A program made the translations under genes and the position numbers. A model generated the notes under the pieces. The model had not been told where the DNA came from. It did not search any database and saw only the letters and a list, made by a program, of their open reading frames with translations. A DNA stretch of 17,346 bases from assembly GCA_900549405.1 (NCBI GenBank), contig URNZ01000044.1, forward strand, positions 1-17,346, in the 5' to 3' direction. Shown one piece after another: positions 6,070 to 11,868 of the stretch. The stretch's first letter is position 1. Each line of letters begins with the position of its first letter. Source of the DNA: an uncultured Eubacteriales bacterium (GTDB lineage Bacteria > Bacillota > Clostridia > Oscillospirales > Oscillospiraceae).

Positions 6070-7140
6070 TTACTGGATGTTCAGGGTGGTCCCGTCCAGG
6101 GTGACGGTGTAGCCCAGCATCTGGAACAGGGAGGCGGGGGCCCAGGTGGTGCCGGGGGCCTGGACATAGGTCAGCTCGCTGTAGGGCAGGGAGCCGGTGG
6201 TGCCCTCCGCGCCTTCGATCTTGGTGGTGCCGAAGATCAGGGGGTCGCGCAGCCAGATGCGCACGGAGAACTGGTCGTCCTCCACCCGGACCAGGGGGCC
6301 GTTGTCCCCGTTCTCAGCGTCGTAATAGACCTGGAGGCCAAGCTCCCGGGCCACGGCGGCCACGGGGACCAAGGGCTGGCCGGAGATGGTCGTGCCGGTG
6401 ACGGCGCTGGTTTTACCGTTCAGCTTCAGGGTCAGCTGGGTGCCGTCGGCCAGCTGGGGCTGGCTCAGGCGCATCACGTGGGTGGCGTAGGTCTGGCCGG
6501 GGTAGGACGTCAGGACCACGTCATACCAGGCCAGGATACGGTCCCCCGCCTTCAGATCGGACAGGGCCAGGGGGGAGCCGTCGTAGCAGGAGGTGCCGGT
6601 GCCCTCCCCCGCAGAGATGAGCAGGCCGCCGTTGTCGGTGGTCAGGACGTACTGGCCCTTGCTGTTCTGCTCCACGGCGCCGATCACGTGGTACTGGGCG
6701 CAGCCGCCGTCCTGGGGCACGTTGCGCAGCACGGCCAGCGCGCAGCCGGTGGGAAGCTGCTCCTGGGGGCGAGTGTGGTCATAGGCCAGAGCAACATAGA
6801 CCTGCTCCCCGTCCTTCAGGTCGGCGGGGTCGCTGGCGGCGTGCTTGCCGCTGTCCACCCAGGCGGTGCTCTCGTCGGCGGTGAGAGTCCAGCTGCCCTG
6901 ATCGTTTGTGAGGGACAGCTGGGTGGGGCGGCCCTGGGCGTCCCGGGCGGTGACGCGGACCGTGCCGTAATACAGCAGGCTGTCGGGACCGGTGTGCTCG
7001 GGCATGGCGATCACATCCGTCTGGCTGGTGGGGGCGGGGGAGATGACCATGGGTTCATCCTCCGCTGCCAGGGCGGGGATGGCGGTAAGACAGAGCATCA
7101 TGCCGCCTAAAAACAGGGCCGTGAAACGTGTTTTCTTCAT
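6070..7140 (-). CDS. Secreted stalk-domain protein (copper amine oxidase N-terminal-like domain)
   Basis: This is a 356-residue exported protein. The start MKKTRFTAL at 7138-7140 has AAAGGAG 9 nt upstream; an in-frame ATG 18 codons earlier lacks support. A signal peptide is clear: KKTR, a hydrophobic core to about residue 22, then IPALA before AEDE. The middle (about 30-210) looks like beta-strand repeats with SPLALSDLKAGDRILAWYD. The C-terminal 120 residues match the Cu_amine_oxidN1 stalk domain (PF07833): LNGK, then QPLVPVAAVARELGLQVYYD, WAPASLFQMLGY and TVTLDGTTLNIQ at the end. In Firmicutes this domain is a surface or spore-associated module and carries no amine oxidase activity. The catalytic quinone domain of true amine oxidases is absent. 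No operon partners; function unknown. Confidence 0.75.
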   Translation of the reverse strand: MKKTRFTALFLGGMMLCLTAIPALAAEDEPMVISPAPTSQTDVIAMPEHTGPDSLLYYGTVRVTARDAQGRPTQLSLTNDQGSWTLTADESTAWVDSGKHAASDPADLKDGEQVYVALAYDHTRPQEQLPTGCALAVLRNVPQDGGCAQYHVIGAVEQNSKGQYVLTTDNGGLLISAGEGTGTSCYDGSPLALSDLKAGDRILAWYDVVLTSYPGQTYATHVMRLSQPQLADGTQLTLKLNGKTSAVTGTTISGQPLVPVAAVARELGLQVYYDAENGDNGPLVRVEDDQFSVRIWLRDPLIFGTTKIEGAEGTTGSLPYSELTYVQAPGTTWAPASLFQMLGYTVTLDGTTLNIQ

Positions 7141-7294
7141 ATTGATCTGCTCCTTTTCCCGCGGCGCGGGCCGCGTTTCTTTCATTGCGTTCACTGGTGT
7201 AGACGCACGGGGGAGGAAAAATGTTCCCGTCTTTGGCGAAAAATTTTTTGTTTATGAATGGTAAAAATTTAGCCGGGAAAATCGGCAAAGGGGA

Positions 7295-7324
7295 TTGACA
7301 AGACGGCGGGGATTATGCTATTAT
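7295..7324 (+). promoter_or_regulatory. Sigma-A promoter of the tRNA cluster
   Basis: A perfect -35 TTGACA (7295-7300) and -10 TATTAT (7319-7324) are 18 bp apart. They lie 33 nt before tRNA-Gly, as expected for a stable-RNA promoter. Confidence 0.75.
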
Positions 7325-7357
7325 GTCTAAGCTGACGTGAGAGAATACGCCGTCCAT

Positions 7358-7431
7358 GCGGGTGTAGTTCAATGGTAGAATCCCAGCCTTCCAAGCTGGT
7401 CGCGTGGGTTCGATTCCCATCACCCGCTCCA
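7358..7431 (+). tRNA. tRNA-Gly (anticodon UCC)
   Basis: Acceptor GCGGGTG pairs with CACCCGC (7421-7427). The anticodon arm is CCAGC-CTTCCAA-GCTGG, so the anticodon is TCC. The T arm has GGTTCGATTCC. CCA is encoded at 7429-7431. Confidence 0.97.
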
Positions 7432-7434
7432 TAT

Positions 7435-7511
<77 letters not shown>

Positions 7512-7575
7512 CTTTTTTAAAAGCGGCAGACGCAGCGCAGACGGATTTCCGAATAACAGCGTTCCAGCCAGATAT

Positions 7576-7653
7576 GGTGGGTATAGCTCAGTTGGTTAGA
7601 GCACCGGATTGTGGTTCCGGGTGTCGAGGGTTCGAATCCCTTTACCCACCCCA
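7576..7653 (+). tRNA. tRNA-His (anticodon GUG)
   Basis: It has the extra G(-1) at 7576 facing C73, typical of tRNA-His. Acceptor GTGGGTA pairs with TACCCAC. The anticodon loop is TTGTGGT (GTG). CCA is encoded at 7651-7653. Confidence 0.97.
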
Positions 7654-7660
7654 CATGTAA

Positions 7661-7706
7661 GGCGGAAGGGCCGGAGCTTCGGCTCCGGTCCTTCTTCCGT
7701 TTTTTC
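7661..7706 (+). terminator. Terminator within the tRNA cluster, after tRNA-His
   Basis: A long GC-rich hairpin (CCGGAGC-TTCG-GCTCCGG core with flanking GGAAG/CTTCC pairing and small interruptions) is followed by TTTTTT at 7700-7705. tRNA-Gln and tRNA-Lys beyond it therefore either depend on read-through or have another promoter. Confidence 0.75.
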
Positions 7707-7724
7707 TTCGTCTCTTGCGGACAT

Positions 7725-7799
7725 AGGGGTGTAGCCAAGTGGTAAGGCAAGGGACTTTGACTCCCTCACTCGCTGGTTCGAGTCCAGCCATCCCTGCCA
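7725..7799 (+). tRNA. tRNA-Gln (anticodon UUG)
   Basis: Acceptor AGGGGTG pairs with CATCCCT (one G-U pair). The anticodon loop is CTTTGAC (TTG) on a GGGA/TCCC stem. The D arm is AGCCAAGTGGTAAGGC. CCA is encoded at 7797-7799. Confidence 0.95.
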
Positions 7800-7876
7800 A
7801 CTCGTCACGAGCTTCACATCCCTTGCTTCGACTTTTTTCAAAAGTCAAAGCGCACTCGTTTCGCTGTTCCTCGTTT

Positions 7877-7911
7877 CCAAATCGAACCCGCTTCGCTGGG
7901 CTTCGATTTGG
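7877..7911. repeat. Palindromic element between tRNA-Gln and tRNA-Lys
   Basis: CCAAATCGAA (7877-7886) pairs perfectly with TTCGATTTGG (7902-7911), and CCC/GGG extends the stem past a one-base bulge. There is no T-run, so it is not a plain terminator. Its GCTTCGCTGGG core resembles dispersed palindromic repeats; no second copy is in the window. Confidence 0.5.
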
Positions 7912-7936
7912 CAGAGGAAGTTTCAATTGAATATTT

Positions 7937-8012
7937 GACCCAGTAGCTCAGTTGGCAGAGCACCTGCCTTTTAAGCAGGGTGTCCGGAGTTCGAATCTCC
8001 GCTGGGTCACCA
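7937..8012 (+). tRNA. tRNA-Lys (anticodon UUU)
   Basis: Acceptor GACCCAG pairs with CTGGGTC. The anticodon arm is CCTGC-CTTTTAA-GCAGG (anticodon TTT). Discriminator A and encoded CCA lie at 8009-8012. Confidence 0.97.
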
Positions 8013-8013
8013 C

Positions 8014-8048
8014 ATCGGAGCAGGCGTTGTCGCTTGCTCCGATTTTTT
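8014..8048 (+). terminator. Rho-independent terminator of the tRNA cluster
   Basis: A 13-bp stem (ATCGGAGCAGGCG with CGCTTGCTCCGAT, one G-U pair) has loop TTGT and is followed by T-run 8043-8048, two nt after tRNA-Lys. Confidence 0.88.
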
Positions 8049-8071
8049 GTAACAGGTGGTTACCATAATAC

Positions 8072-8100
8072 CTGTAGGGGCGGACCTCTGTGTCCGCCCG
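8072..8100 (+). repeat. Dispersed hairpin repeat, copy 1 (GTAGGGGCGGACCTCTGTG type)
   Basis: This 29-nt segment is identical to 17318-17346 and related to the inverted copy at 17272-17298. GGGCGGAC and GTCCGCCC form an 8-bp stem around CTCTGT. The three copies within one window show a dispersed, probably mobile or recombinogenic, REP-like family. Confidence 0.85.
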
Positions 8101-8128
8101 CCGATAGCGCAAGTACCTCCGTGATCAC

Positions 8129-8180
8129 CCTCATCCGTCATGGCTGCGCCATGCCACCTTCCCCCTGGAATGGGGAAGGC
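8129..8180. repeat. Second dispersed repeat family (CTCATCCGTCATGG... type)
   Basis: CTCATCCGTC is followed by a CATGGC/GCCATG hairpin, then a CCTTCCCC/GGGGAAGG hairpin. This matches an intergenic repeat I recognise from Clostridia genomes. Only one copy is visible here, so the family claim rests on recognition. It fills the gap between tRNA-Lys and the minus-strand tRNA-Arg together with copy 1 of the other repeat. Confidence 0.5.
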
Positions 8181-8219
8181 TCGATCACAAGAACCGTCCC
8201 CATGATTACGGATATCCCC

Positions 8220-8257
8220 AAAAAACAAGGGAGCAAGTCTTAAACTTGCTCCCTTGT
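8220..8257 (-). terminator. Terminator of tRNA-Arg(CCG)
   Basis: A 14-bp perfect stem pairs 8225-8238 with 8244-8257. On minus it is followed by TTTTTT (8220-8225). The stem starts on the last base of the tRNA CCA. Confidence 0.9.
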
Positions 8258-8332
8258 GGTACGCCCGAAGGGACTCGAACCCCCAACATTCAGAACCGGA
8301 ATCTGACGCTCTATCCATTGAACTACGGACGC
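8257..8332 (-). tRNA. tRNA-Arg (anticodon CCG)
   Basis: On minus: acceptor GCGTCCG pairs with CGGGCGT (G-U at the first and fourth pairs), and the anticodon arm is TCAGA-TTCCGGT-TCTGA (anticodon CCG). Encoded CCA is the complement of 8257-8259. It reads CGG arginine codons. Confidence 0.96.
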
Positions 8333-8353
8333 ATATGATCTTGTTACCTTGGT

Positions 8354-8382
8354 ATTATAGCAGGATTTTCCCCGCTTGTAAA
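8354..8382 (-). promoter_or_regulatory. Sigma-A promoter of tRNA-Arg(CCG)
   Basis: On minus, -35 TTTACA (8377-8382) and a perfect -10 TATAAT (8354-8359) are 17 bp apart, 21 nt upstream of the tRNA 5' end. Confidence 0.8.
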
Positions 8383-8442
8383 GAGAAAATTTTCGTATCT
8401 TCCGGGGGACGGCGGACTTTTCCGTCCCCCGGAGGGCTGGTT

Positions 8443-9510
8443 TTACCGCAGGGCCGCGTCGCAGAAGCCGCAGCAGTCCACGCCGCCGATCTTTTTGACC
8501 AGGGGGGGCAGATAGTGCTGGGTCTGGGTGATGCAGCGGGGGTTGGTACACACGGGCTTGGTGCCGATCGCCACGGGGGGCAGGTCCCGGTCCTCGATGC
8601 GGGGCTGGGTGGCCAGGTGCTCCAGCAGGGCCATGCGGGCATACATGCCGAAGCGGGCCTGCTGGAAATAGACGGCCCGGGGGTCGTCGTCCACGTCCAC
8701 GGTGATCTCGTCCACCCGGGGCAGGGGGTGGAGGATGAGCATGTCGGGCTTGGCCCGGTCCAGCTTCCGCCGGGTGAGGACGTAGATGCCCTTGTTCCGC
8801 TCGTACTCCACCGGGTCCACAAAGCGCTCCTTCTGGATGCGGGTCATATAGAGCACGTCCAGCTGGGGCATCACGGCCTCCAGGCCGGTGACCTCGGTAA
8901 AGCGCATGTTGTTCTCCCGCATGAAGGTGCGGACATAGTCGGGCACCGCCAGCTCCCGGGGGGAGATGAGGAAGAAGGTGATGTTCTGGAACTTGGCCAG
9001 GGCCTTGATGAGGGAGTGGACGGTGCGGCCGTTTTTCAGGTCGCCGCACAGGCCGATGGCCAGGTCGTCCACCTTGCCCCGCAGGCGGGTGATGGTGGTC
9101 AGGTCGGCCATGGTCTGGGTGGGGTGCATGTGGCCGCCGTCGCCGGCGTTGACCACGGGCACGTTGGCGTAGAGAGAGGCGGCCTTGGCCGCGCCCTCCC
9201 AGGGGGTGCGCATGACGATGACGTCGGCGTAGTTGGAGACGATCTTGATGGTGTCCTTCAGCGTCTCGCCCTTGGACACAGAGGAGGAATTGGGGTCGGC
9301 AAAGCCGAATACCGAGCCGCCCAGACGGAGCATGGCCGTCTGGAAGGAGAAATTGGTGCGGGTGGAGGGCTCGTAAAACAGGTTGGCAGACACCTTGCCC
9401 CGACATACGTCAATGAATTTTTCCGGTGCATCTATGATCTCACTGGCCCGGCGGTACAGGCTGTCCCACTCTTCCCGGGGCAGATCGCCAAAATCAATTA
9501 AATGCCGCAT
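8443..9510 (-). CDS. pyrB: Aspartate carbamoyltransferase with C-terminal PyrI-like zinc module
   Basis: This 355-residue enzyme joins carbamoyl phosphate and aspartate in the committed step of pyrimidine synthesis. The carbamoyl-phosphate site STRT is at 49-52, with SKGETL (Lys80), HPTQ at 129-132, LKNGRTVHS (Arg162) and HPLPRVDEI at 261-269, the aspartate loop. A plain catalytic chain is about 305-310 residues. Here about 45 more follow, with C321-x4-C326 and C347-x2-C350, the same CxxxxC...CxxC arrangement as the zinc domain that lets PyrI contact PyrB in E. coli. The allosteric nucleotide-binding half of PyrI is absent. It is a single-gene unit with promoter at 9567-9595 and start ATG 9508-9510 after GGGAG. 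No other pyr genes are adjacent. Catalytic assignment is firm; zinc binding is inferred. Confidence 0.93.
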   Translation of the reverse strand: MRHLIDFGDLPREEWDSLYRRASEIIDAPEKFIDVCRGKVSANLFYEPSTRTNFSFQTAMLRLGGSVFGFADPNSSSVSKGETLKDTIKIVSNYADVIVMRTPWEGAAKAASLYANVPVVNAGDGGHMHPTQTMADLTTITRLRGKVDDLAIGLCGDLKNGRTVHSLIKALAKFQNITFFLISPRELAVPDYVRTFMRENNMRFTEVTGLEAVMPQLDVLYMTRIQKERFVDPVEYERNKGIYVLTRRKLDRAKPDMLILHPLPRVDEITVDVDDDPRAVYFQQARFGMYARMALLEHLATQPRIEDRDLPPVAIGTKPVCTNPRCITQTQHYLPPLVKKIGGVDCCGFCDAALR

Positions 9511-9566
9511 TGAACGCCACTCCCAACCTTATCTTTGTTTTCAGAAACCGGGGTTTCCATTGGGCT

Positions 9567-9595
9567 ATCTTACCACAAAAGGCGATAGGTTGCAA
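9567..9595 (-). promoter_or_regulatory. Sigma-A promoter of pyrB
   Basis: On minus, -35 TTGCAA (9590-9595) and -10 TAAGAT (9567-9572) are 17 bp apart. The leader of about 50 nt has a short GAAACC/GGTTTC hairpin but no visible attenuator. Confidence 0.7.
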
Positions 9596-9665
9596 GAACG
9601 AAAAGAAACGAATGAAACCCGGCCTGTTCGGCGACCCTAGAGGGGGAGAACGGAGGGTTTCATTC

Positions 9666-10214
9666 GTGGTTTGGTTTTGGAATTTTGTGTGGTACAGCTT
9701 TTGCGGCTTTTTATTGGAGACGGCCTATGCCCGGCTCACCGGCTCCCGGGGGAGCCGAAAGTGCCTGCGGGTGCTGCCCCTGTGCCCGGTGTATGGGGCG
9801 GGGGCGCTGGCCAACCTGGCCCTGCCGGTTGGGGTGCAGGGGCGGCCCTGGGCGCTGTTTCTGCTGGGAGGCTTAGTAGCCACGGGGGTGGAGTACGCCT
9901 GGGCGGCCCTGTGTCAGCGGGGACTGGGGGTGCAGTTCTGGGACTATGCCGGTCTGCCGGGGAATATCCGGGGCCGGGTGTGTCTGCCCTTCTCCCTGGC
10001 CTGGGGGGCGCTGGCATTGGGGCTGGTCTATGGGGTGGACCCAGTCGTAAGGCCGCTGCTGGAGGGCGTCCCCGCTCTGGTCACAGGTTGGGCCGCCGCG
10101 ACGGTGGGGACGGACCTGGTCTTATCCGCGGCGCTTTTGCGGCGCACGGGGGACCGGGCCTGTCTCCGCTGGAACTTTAATACCGCCGGACCACCGCCAC
10201 CACCTTGCCGATGA
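9666..10214 (+). CDS. CmpB-family integral membrane protein (putative ABC transporter permease, PF06541)
   Basis: The 182-residue protein has about five hydrophobic segments. Conserved marks of the family are the first-helix FCGFLLETAYAR, LCPVYGAGAL at about 40-50, GVEYAWAALCQRGLGVQFWDY and the NIRGRVCLPFSLAWGAL stretch. Family members are annotated as putative ABC permeases, but no ATPase or binding protein is nearby and the real role is unknown. The frame is open upstream to 9510, yet GTG 9666 is chosen because GGAGGG lies 8 nt before it and homologous proteins begin just before the first helix; ATG 9612 is the alternative. The 3' end overlaps the 3' end of lexA on the other strand by 38 bp, so its C-terminal PPPPPCR tail is read from lexA antisense sequence. 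Confidence 0.72.
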   Translation: MVWFWNFVWYSFCGFLLETAYARLTGSRGSRKCLRVLPLCPVYGAGALANLALPVGVQGRPWALFLLGGLVATGVEYAWAALCQRGLGVQFWDYAGLPGNIRGRVCLPFSLAWGALALGLVYGVDPVVRPLLEGVPALVTGWAAATVGTDLVLSAALLRRTGDRACLRWNFNTAGPPPPPCR

Positions 10215-10794
10215 TGTCGGCGTGGTCGCCGTCGATGGGGTCATAGTCCGGGTTTTCGGGCAGCAGCCAGGTGTGCCCGCCCCGGCGGGAGAGGGTCTTC
10301 ACGGTGGCCTCGTCCTCGAACAGGGCCACCACGATCTCGCCGTTATAGGCGTCCTGCTGGCGGTGGACCACCACTAGATCCCCAGGCAGGATGCCCGCGC
10401 CCAGCATAGACTCCCCCCGCACCCGCAGGGCAAAGTGCTCCCCGGACATGCCCTGGGTGTCGAAGGTGAGGTAGTCCTCGATGCACTCCTCGGCCAGGAT
10501 AGGCGCTCCGGCGGCCACGTTGCCCAGGATGGGGATCTGGTTCTCCTGGGGGTCGGTCTCCTCGGCCACCGCCCCCAGGGGCATGGCGGGGATGGTGATG
10601 GCCCGGGTCTTGCCCTCGGCCTTGACGATGACCCCGGCCTCCTCCAGCCCCTTCATGTGGAAGTGGACGGTGGAGGGGGACTTCAGCCCCACCGCCGCGC
10701 CGATCTCCCGCACCGAGGGGGGATAGCCGTGCTGAGAGGTGAAGGAGAGGATATAGTCATAGATCTGCTGCTGCTTTGGGGTGAGCTTGACCAT
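10177..10794 (-). CDS. lexA: LexA SOS repressor
   Basis: This 205-residue protein matches LexA end to end. The winged-helix DNA-binding domain is at 1-65 (LTPKQQQIYDYI, PPSVREIGAAVGL, and recognition helix SPSTVHFHMKGLE). The self-cleavage site A95-G96 lies in NVAAGAPI. The latent S24 protease has Ser129 in RGESM and Lys166 in ATVKTL, spaced as in E. coli LexA. RecA filaments trigger self-cleavage after DNA damage and so derepress SOS genes. The start ATG 10792-10794 has AAAGGAG 9 nt upstream. Its promoter at 10836-10864 contains a palindrome suited to autoregulation. The recognition helix reads HFHM where B. subtilis has HGHL, which may go with an altered operator. Confidence 0.96.
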   Translation of the reverse strand: MVKLTPKQQQIYDYILSFTSQHGYPPSVREIGAAVGLKSPSTVHFHMKGLEEAGVIVKAEGKTRAITIPAMPLGAVAEETDPQENQIPILGNVAAGAPILAEECIEDYLTFDTQGMSGEHFALRVRGESMLGAGILPGDLVVVHRQQDAYNGEIVVALFEDEATVKTLSRRGGHTWLLPENPDYDPIDGDHADIIGKVVAVVRRY

Positions 10795-10835
10795 CAGGCA
10801 GCGCTCCTTTCCACATGGGAGTTGATGTTAAAATC

Positions 10836-10864
10836 AGTGTATCATACATATGTACGGATGTCAA
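10836..10864 (-). promoter_or_regulatory. lexA promoter with candidate LexA operator in the spacer
   Basis: On minus, -35 TTGACA (10859-10864) and -10 TACACT (10836-10841) are 17 bp apart. Between them CGTACATATGTATG (10843-10856) is a near-perfect palindrome around TACATATGTA. It resembles the Firmicute SOS box GAACNNNNGTTC in shape and AT core but differs in the outer bases. The position inside the promoter would allow autorepression. Operator function is inferred. Confidence 0.6.
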
Positions 10865-10866
10865 AC

Positions 10867-10922
10867 GGGCGTTTGAGACGAAAACGCCCAGGGAACAGCG
10901 GCAGGCAGCCGCTGTTCCCTGG
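10867..10922 (-). terminator. Strong hairpin(s) ending the alarmone-synthetase operon
   Basis: A perfect 15-bp stem pairs 10888-10902 with 10908-10922 around a 5-nt loop; on minus it is followed by GCGTTTTCG. An overlapping 8-bp hairpin (GGGCGTTT/AAACGCCC, 10867-10889) could form instead. It separates the operon from the lexA promoter downstream. Confidence 0.7.
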
Positions 10923-10934
10923 ACAAAAAATTTT

Positions 10935-11180
10935 TTACACAGTGCGGTTCAGCGCCCAGACCTGGTCGATGAATGCCTTCATGTCCTCCACGTATTGATA
11001 GGGCGCGTACTCCGAGTATAGCTCGGGGCTGTCCAGAATGACGATCTGCACGCCCTCCGCCCGGAGGGACTCCAGCGTGCCGGGCAGGCACCTGGCCTCG
11101 CGGGCGGTTTTGCAGCGATAGGCAAGGCAGCCCTGCCGGTCAAAGACCTTGGTCACCACATAGATGGTTTTCTCACCCAC
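10935..11180 (-). CDS. Small unknown protein coupled to alarmone synthetase; candidate antitoxin
   Basis: This 81-residue protein starts with GTG at 11178-11180. It is supported by a perfect AGGAGGTG placed 8 nt upstream inside the end of the preceding gene, and its first 8 nt overlap that gene's stop. I do not recognise the family. It looks like a compact alpha/beta protein: strand TIYVVTKVF, then a helix through CKTAREARC, strand VQIVILD at about 44-52, and a C-terminal helix YVEDMKAFIDQVWAL. It has no signal peptide, membrane segment or clear DNA-binding motif. Tight coupling to a single-domain RelA/SpoT homologue is the arrangement of toxSAS toxin-antitoxin operons, so an antitoxin is the leading idea. 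It could instead be a regulatory subunit or unrelated. Confidence 0.6.
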   Translation of the reverse strand: MGEKTIYVVTKVFDRQGCLAYRCKTAREARCLPGTLESLRAEGVQIVILDSPELYSEYAPYQYVEDMKAFIDQVWALNRTV

Positions 11181-11769
11181 GGTTTTCCACCTCCTGGGTC
11201 AGCCTTGCCAGAAAGGCCTGTTCTGTGGGGAGCATTCCGGCGCAGTATGCCTGATGCAGCGCCCGGCCCACCTGGGCGGGATGATATTTGTACACATACC
11301 GGTGGCTCCAGATGTTGAACTGATAGTCCTGGCCGCACCAGAGCTGAAGCTCGATGGGATAGGAGCGGTTGTCCCGCTGATAGTACAGGTGGATGGCCCG
11401 ATATCCGTCATCTGTCTGTTTTCCCTTTCGCAGGTCTACCACTCGGAAATAGTCAGGAAATTCGTCTGGATACGCCTCCAGATGCAGGCGGAACCCCAGG
11501 ATATCGTTACAGCACTGCCGGAACCCGCCGCCGGCGCGCAGCGTCTTCTCGTATTTTCGCCAGATGGAGTCGTCGCTTTTGAATCGGGACCCCACAAGTC
11601 CTTCTGAGATCAGCGCGTCGATATAGCGCTGCCGGTATTGGGCGACGTCCTCCAGGATGGCCTCCAGAGGGAGCTTTTGCAGGGAGATCTGCTTCAGACT
11701 TTTTCCAAAGGCGGACCGATAGGACAGGGCGTCAAGGGCGTCCTGGGTGATAAGCGCAGTAGATTCCAT
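11173..11769 (-). CDS. RelA/SpoT-domain small alarmone synthetase homologue (toxSAS candidate)
   Basis: This 198-residue protein has only the (p)ppGpp-synthetase fold (PF04607), with no HD hydrolase, TGS or ACT domain. Matches in order are SRFKSDDSIWRKYEKT (61-76; ATP-binding Arg62 and Lys64), NDILGFR (88-94; Asp89 the expected metal ligand), DDGYRAIHLYY (120-130), PIELQLW (138-144; Glu140 the expected catalytic residue) and WSHRYVYKY (154-162). Where housekeeping enzymes read EIQIRT, this reads ELQLWC. It may make alarmones or, as known for some toxSAS enzymes, modify the tRNA CCA end and stop translation. ATG 11767-11769 follows AAAGGGGG. It is coupled to the 81-residue protein downstream. 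By eye its base use is more AT-rich than its neighbours. The fold assignment is good; the toxin role is inferred. Confidence 0.75.
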   Translation of the reverse strand: MESTALITQDALDALSYRSAFGKSLKQISLQKLPLEAILEDVAQYRQRYIDALISEGLVGSRFKSDDSIWRKYEKTLRAGGGFRQCCNDILGFRLHLEAYPDEFPDYFRVVDLRKGKQTDDGYRAIHLYYQRDNRSYPIELQLWCGQDYQFNIWSHRYVYKYHPAQVGRALHQAYCAGMLPTEQAFLARLTQEVENRG

Positions 11770-11801
11770 ATGCAGCCCCCTTTCTGATCATAGACGTGAT
11801 T

Positions 11802-11855
11802 GAGGGATGAGTTAGGAGTGATAAGAGATGAGTAAAAACTCCTAACTCATCCCTC
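11802..11855. repeat. 18-bp inverted repeat upstream of the alarmone-synthetase gene
   Basis: GAGGGATGAGTTAGGAGT (11802-11819) pairs perfectly with 11838-11855 around an 18-nt loop. TCCTAACTC units continue as direct repeats to about 11868. No T-run follows on minus, so it is not a typical terminator. It resembles 'aactcctaactcc' intergenic repeats seen in gut Firmicutes and may mark an insertion boundary. No clear promoter for the operon is seen beside it. Confidence 0.7.
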
Positions 11856-11868
11856 CTAACTCCTAACT

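Noticed and set aside
6055..7110. 351-residue plus-strand open frame
   Set aside because: It lies opposite the stalk-domain gene and has biased Gly/Val/Gln composition typical of an antisense shadow.
6070..7140. Copper amine oxidase enzyme
   Set aside because: Only the stalk-type N-terminal domain is present; no catalytic domain.
7141..7194. Upstream ATG adding 18 residues to the stalk protein
   Set aside because: It would bury the signal peptide; the ATG at 7138-7140 has AAAGGAG and a standard signal sequence.
7517..7926. Small open frames over the tRNA genes
   Set aside because: Translations such as GWLDSNQRVRESKSLALPLGY are typical of tRNA genes read as protein.
8072..8218. CRISPR array or integrase attachment site beside tRNA-Lys
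   Set aside because: Repeats are dispersed single units of two families, with no regular spacers, no integrase and no duplicated tRNA 3' end.
8254..9501. 415-residue plus-strand open frame and the 388-residue minus-strand frame over pyrB
   Set aside because: Both run through the tRNA-Arg and out-of-frame pyrB sequence; pyrB itself is unmistakable.
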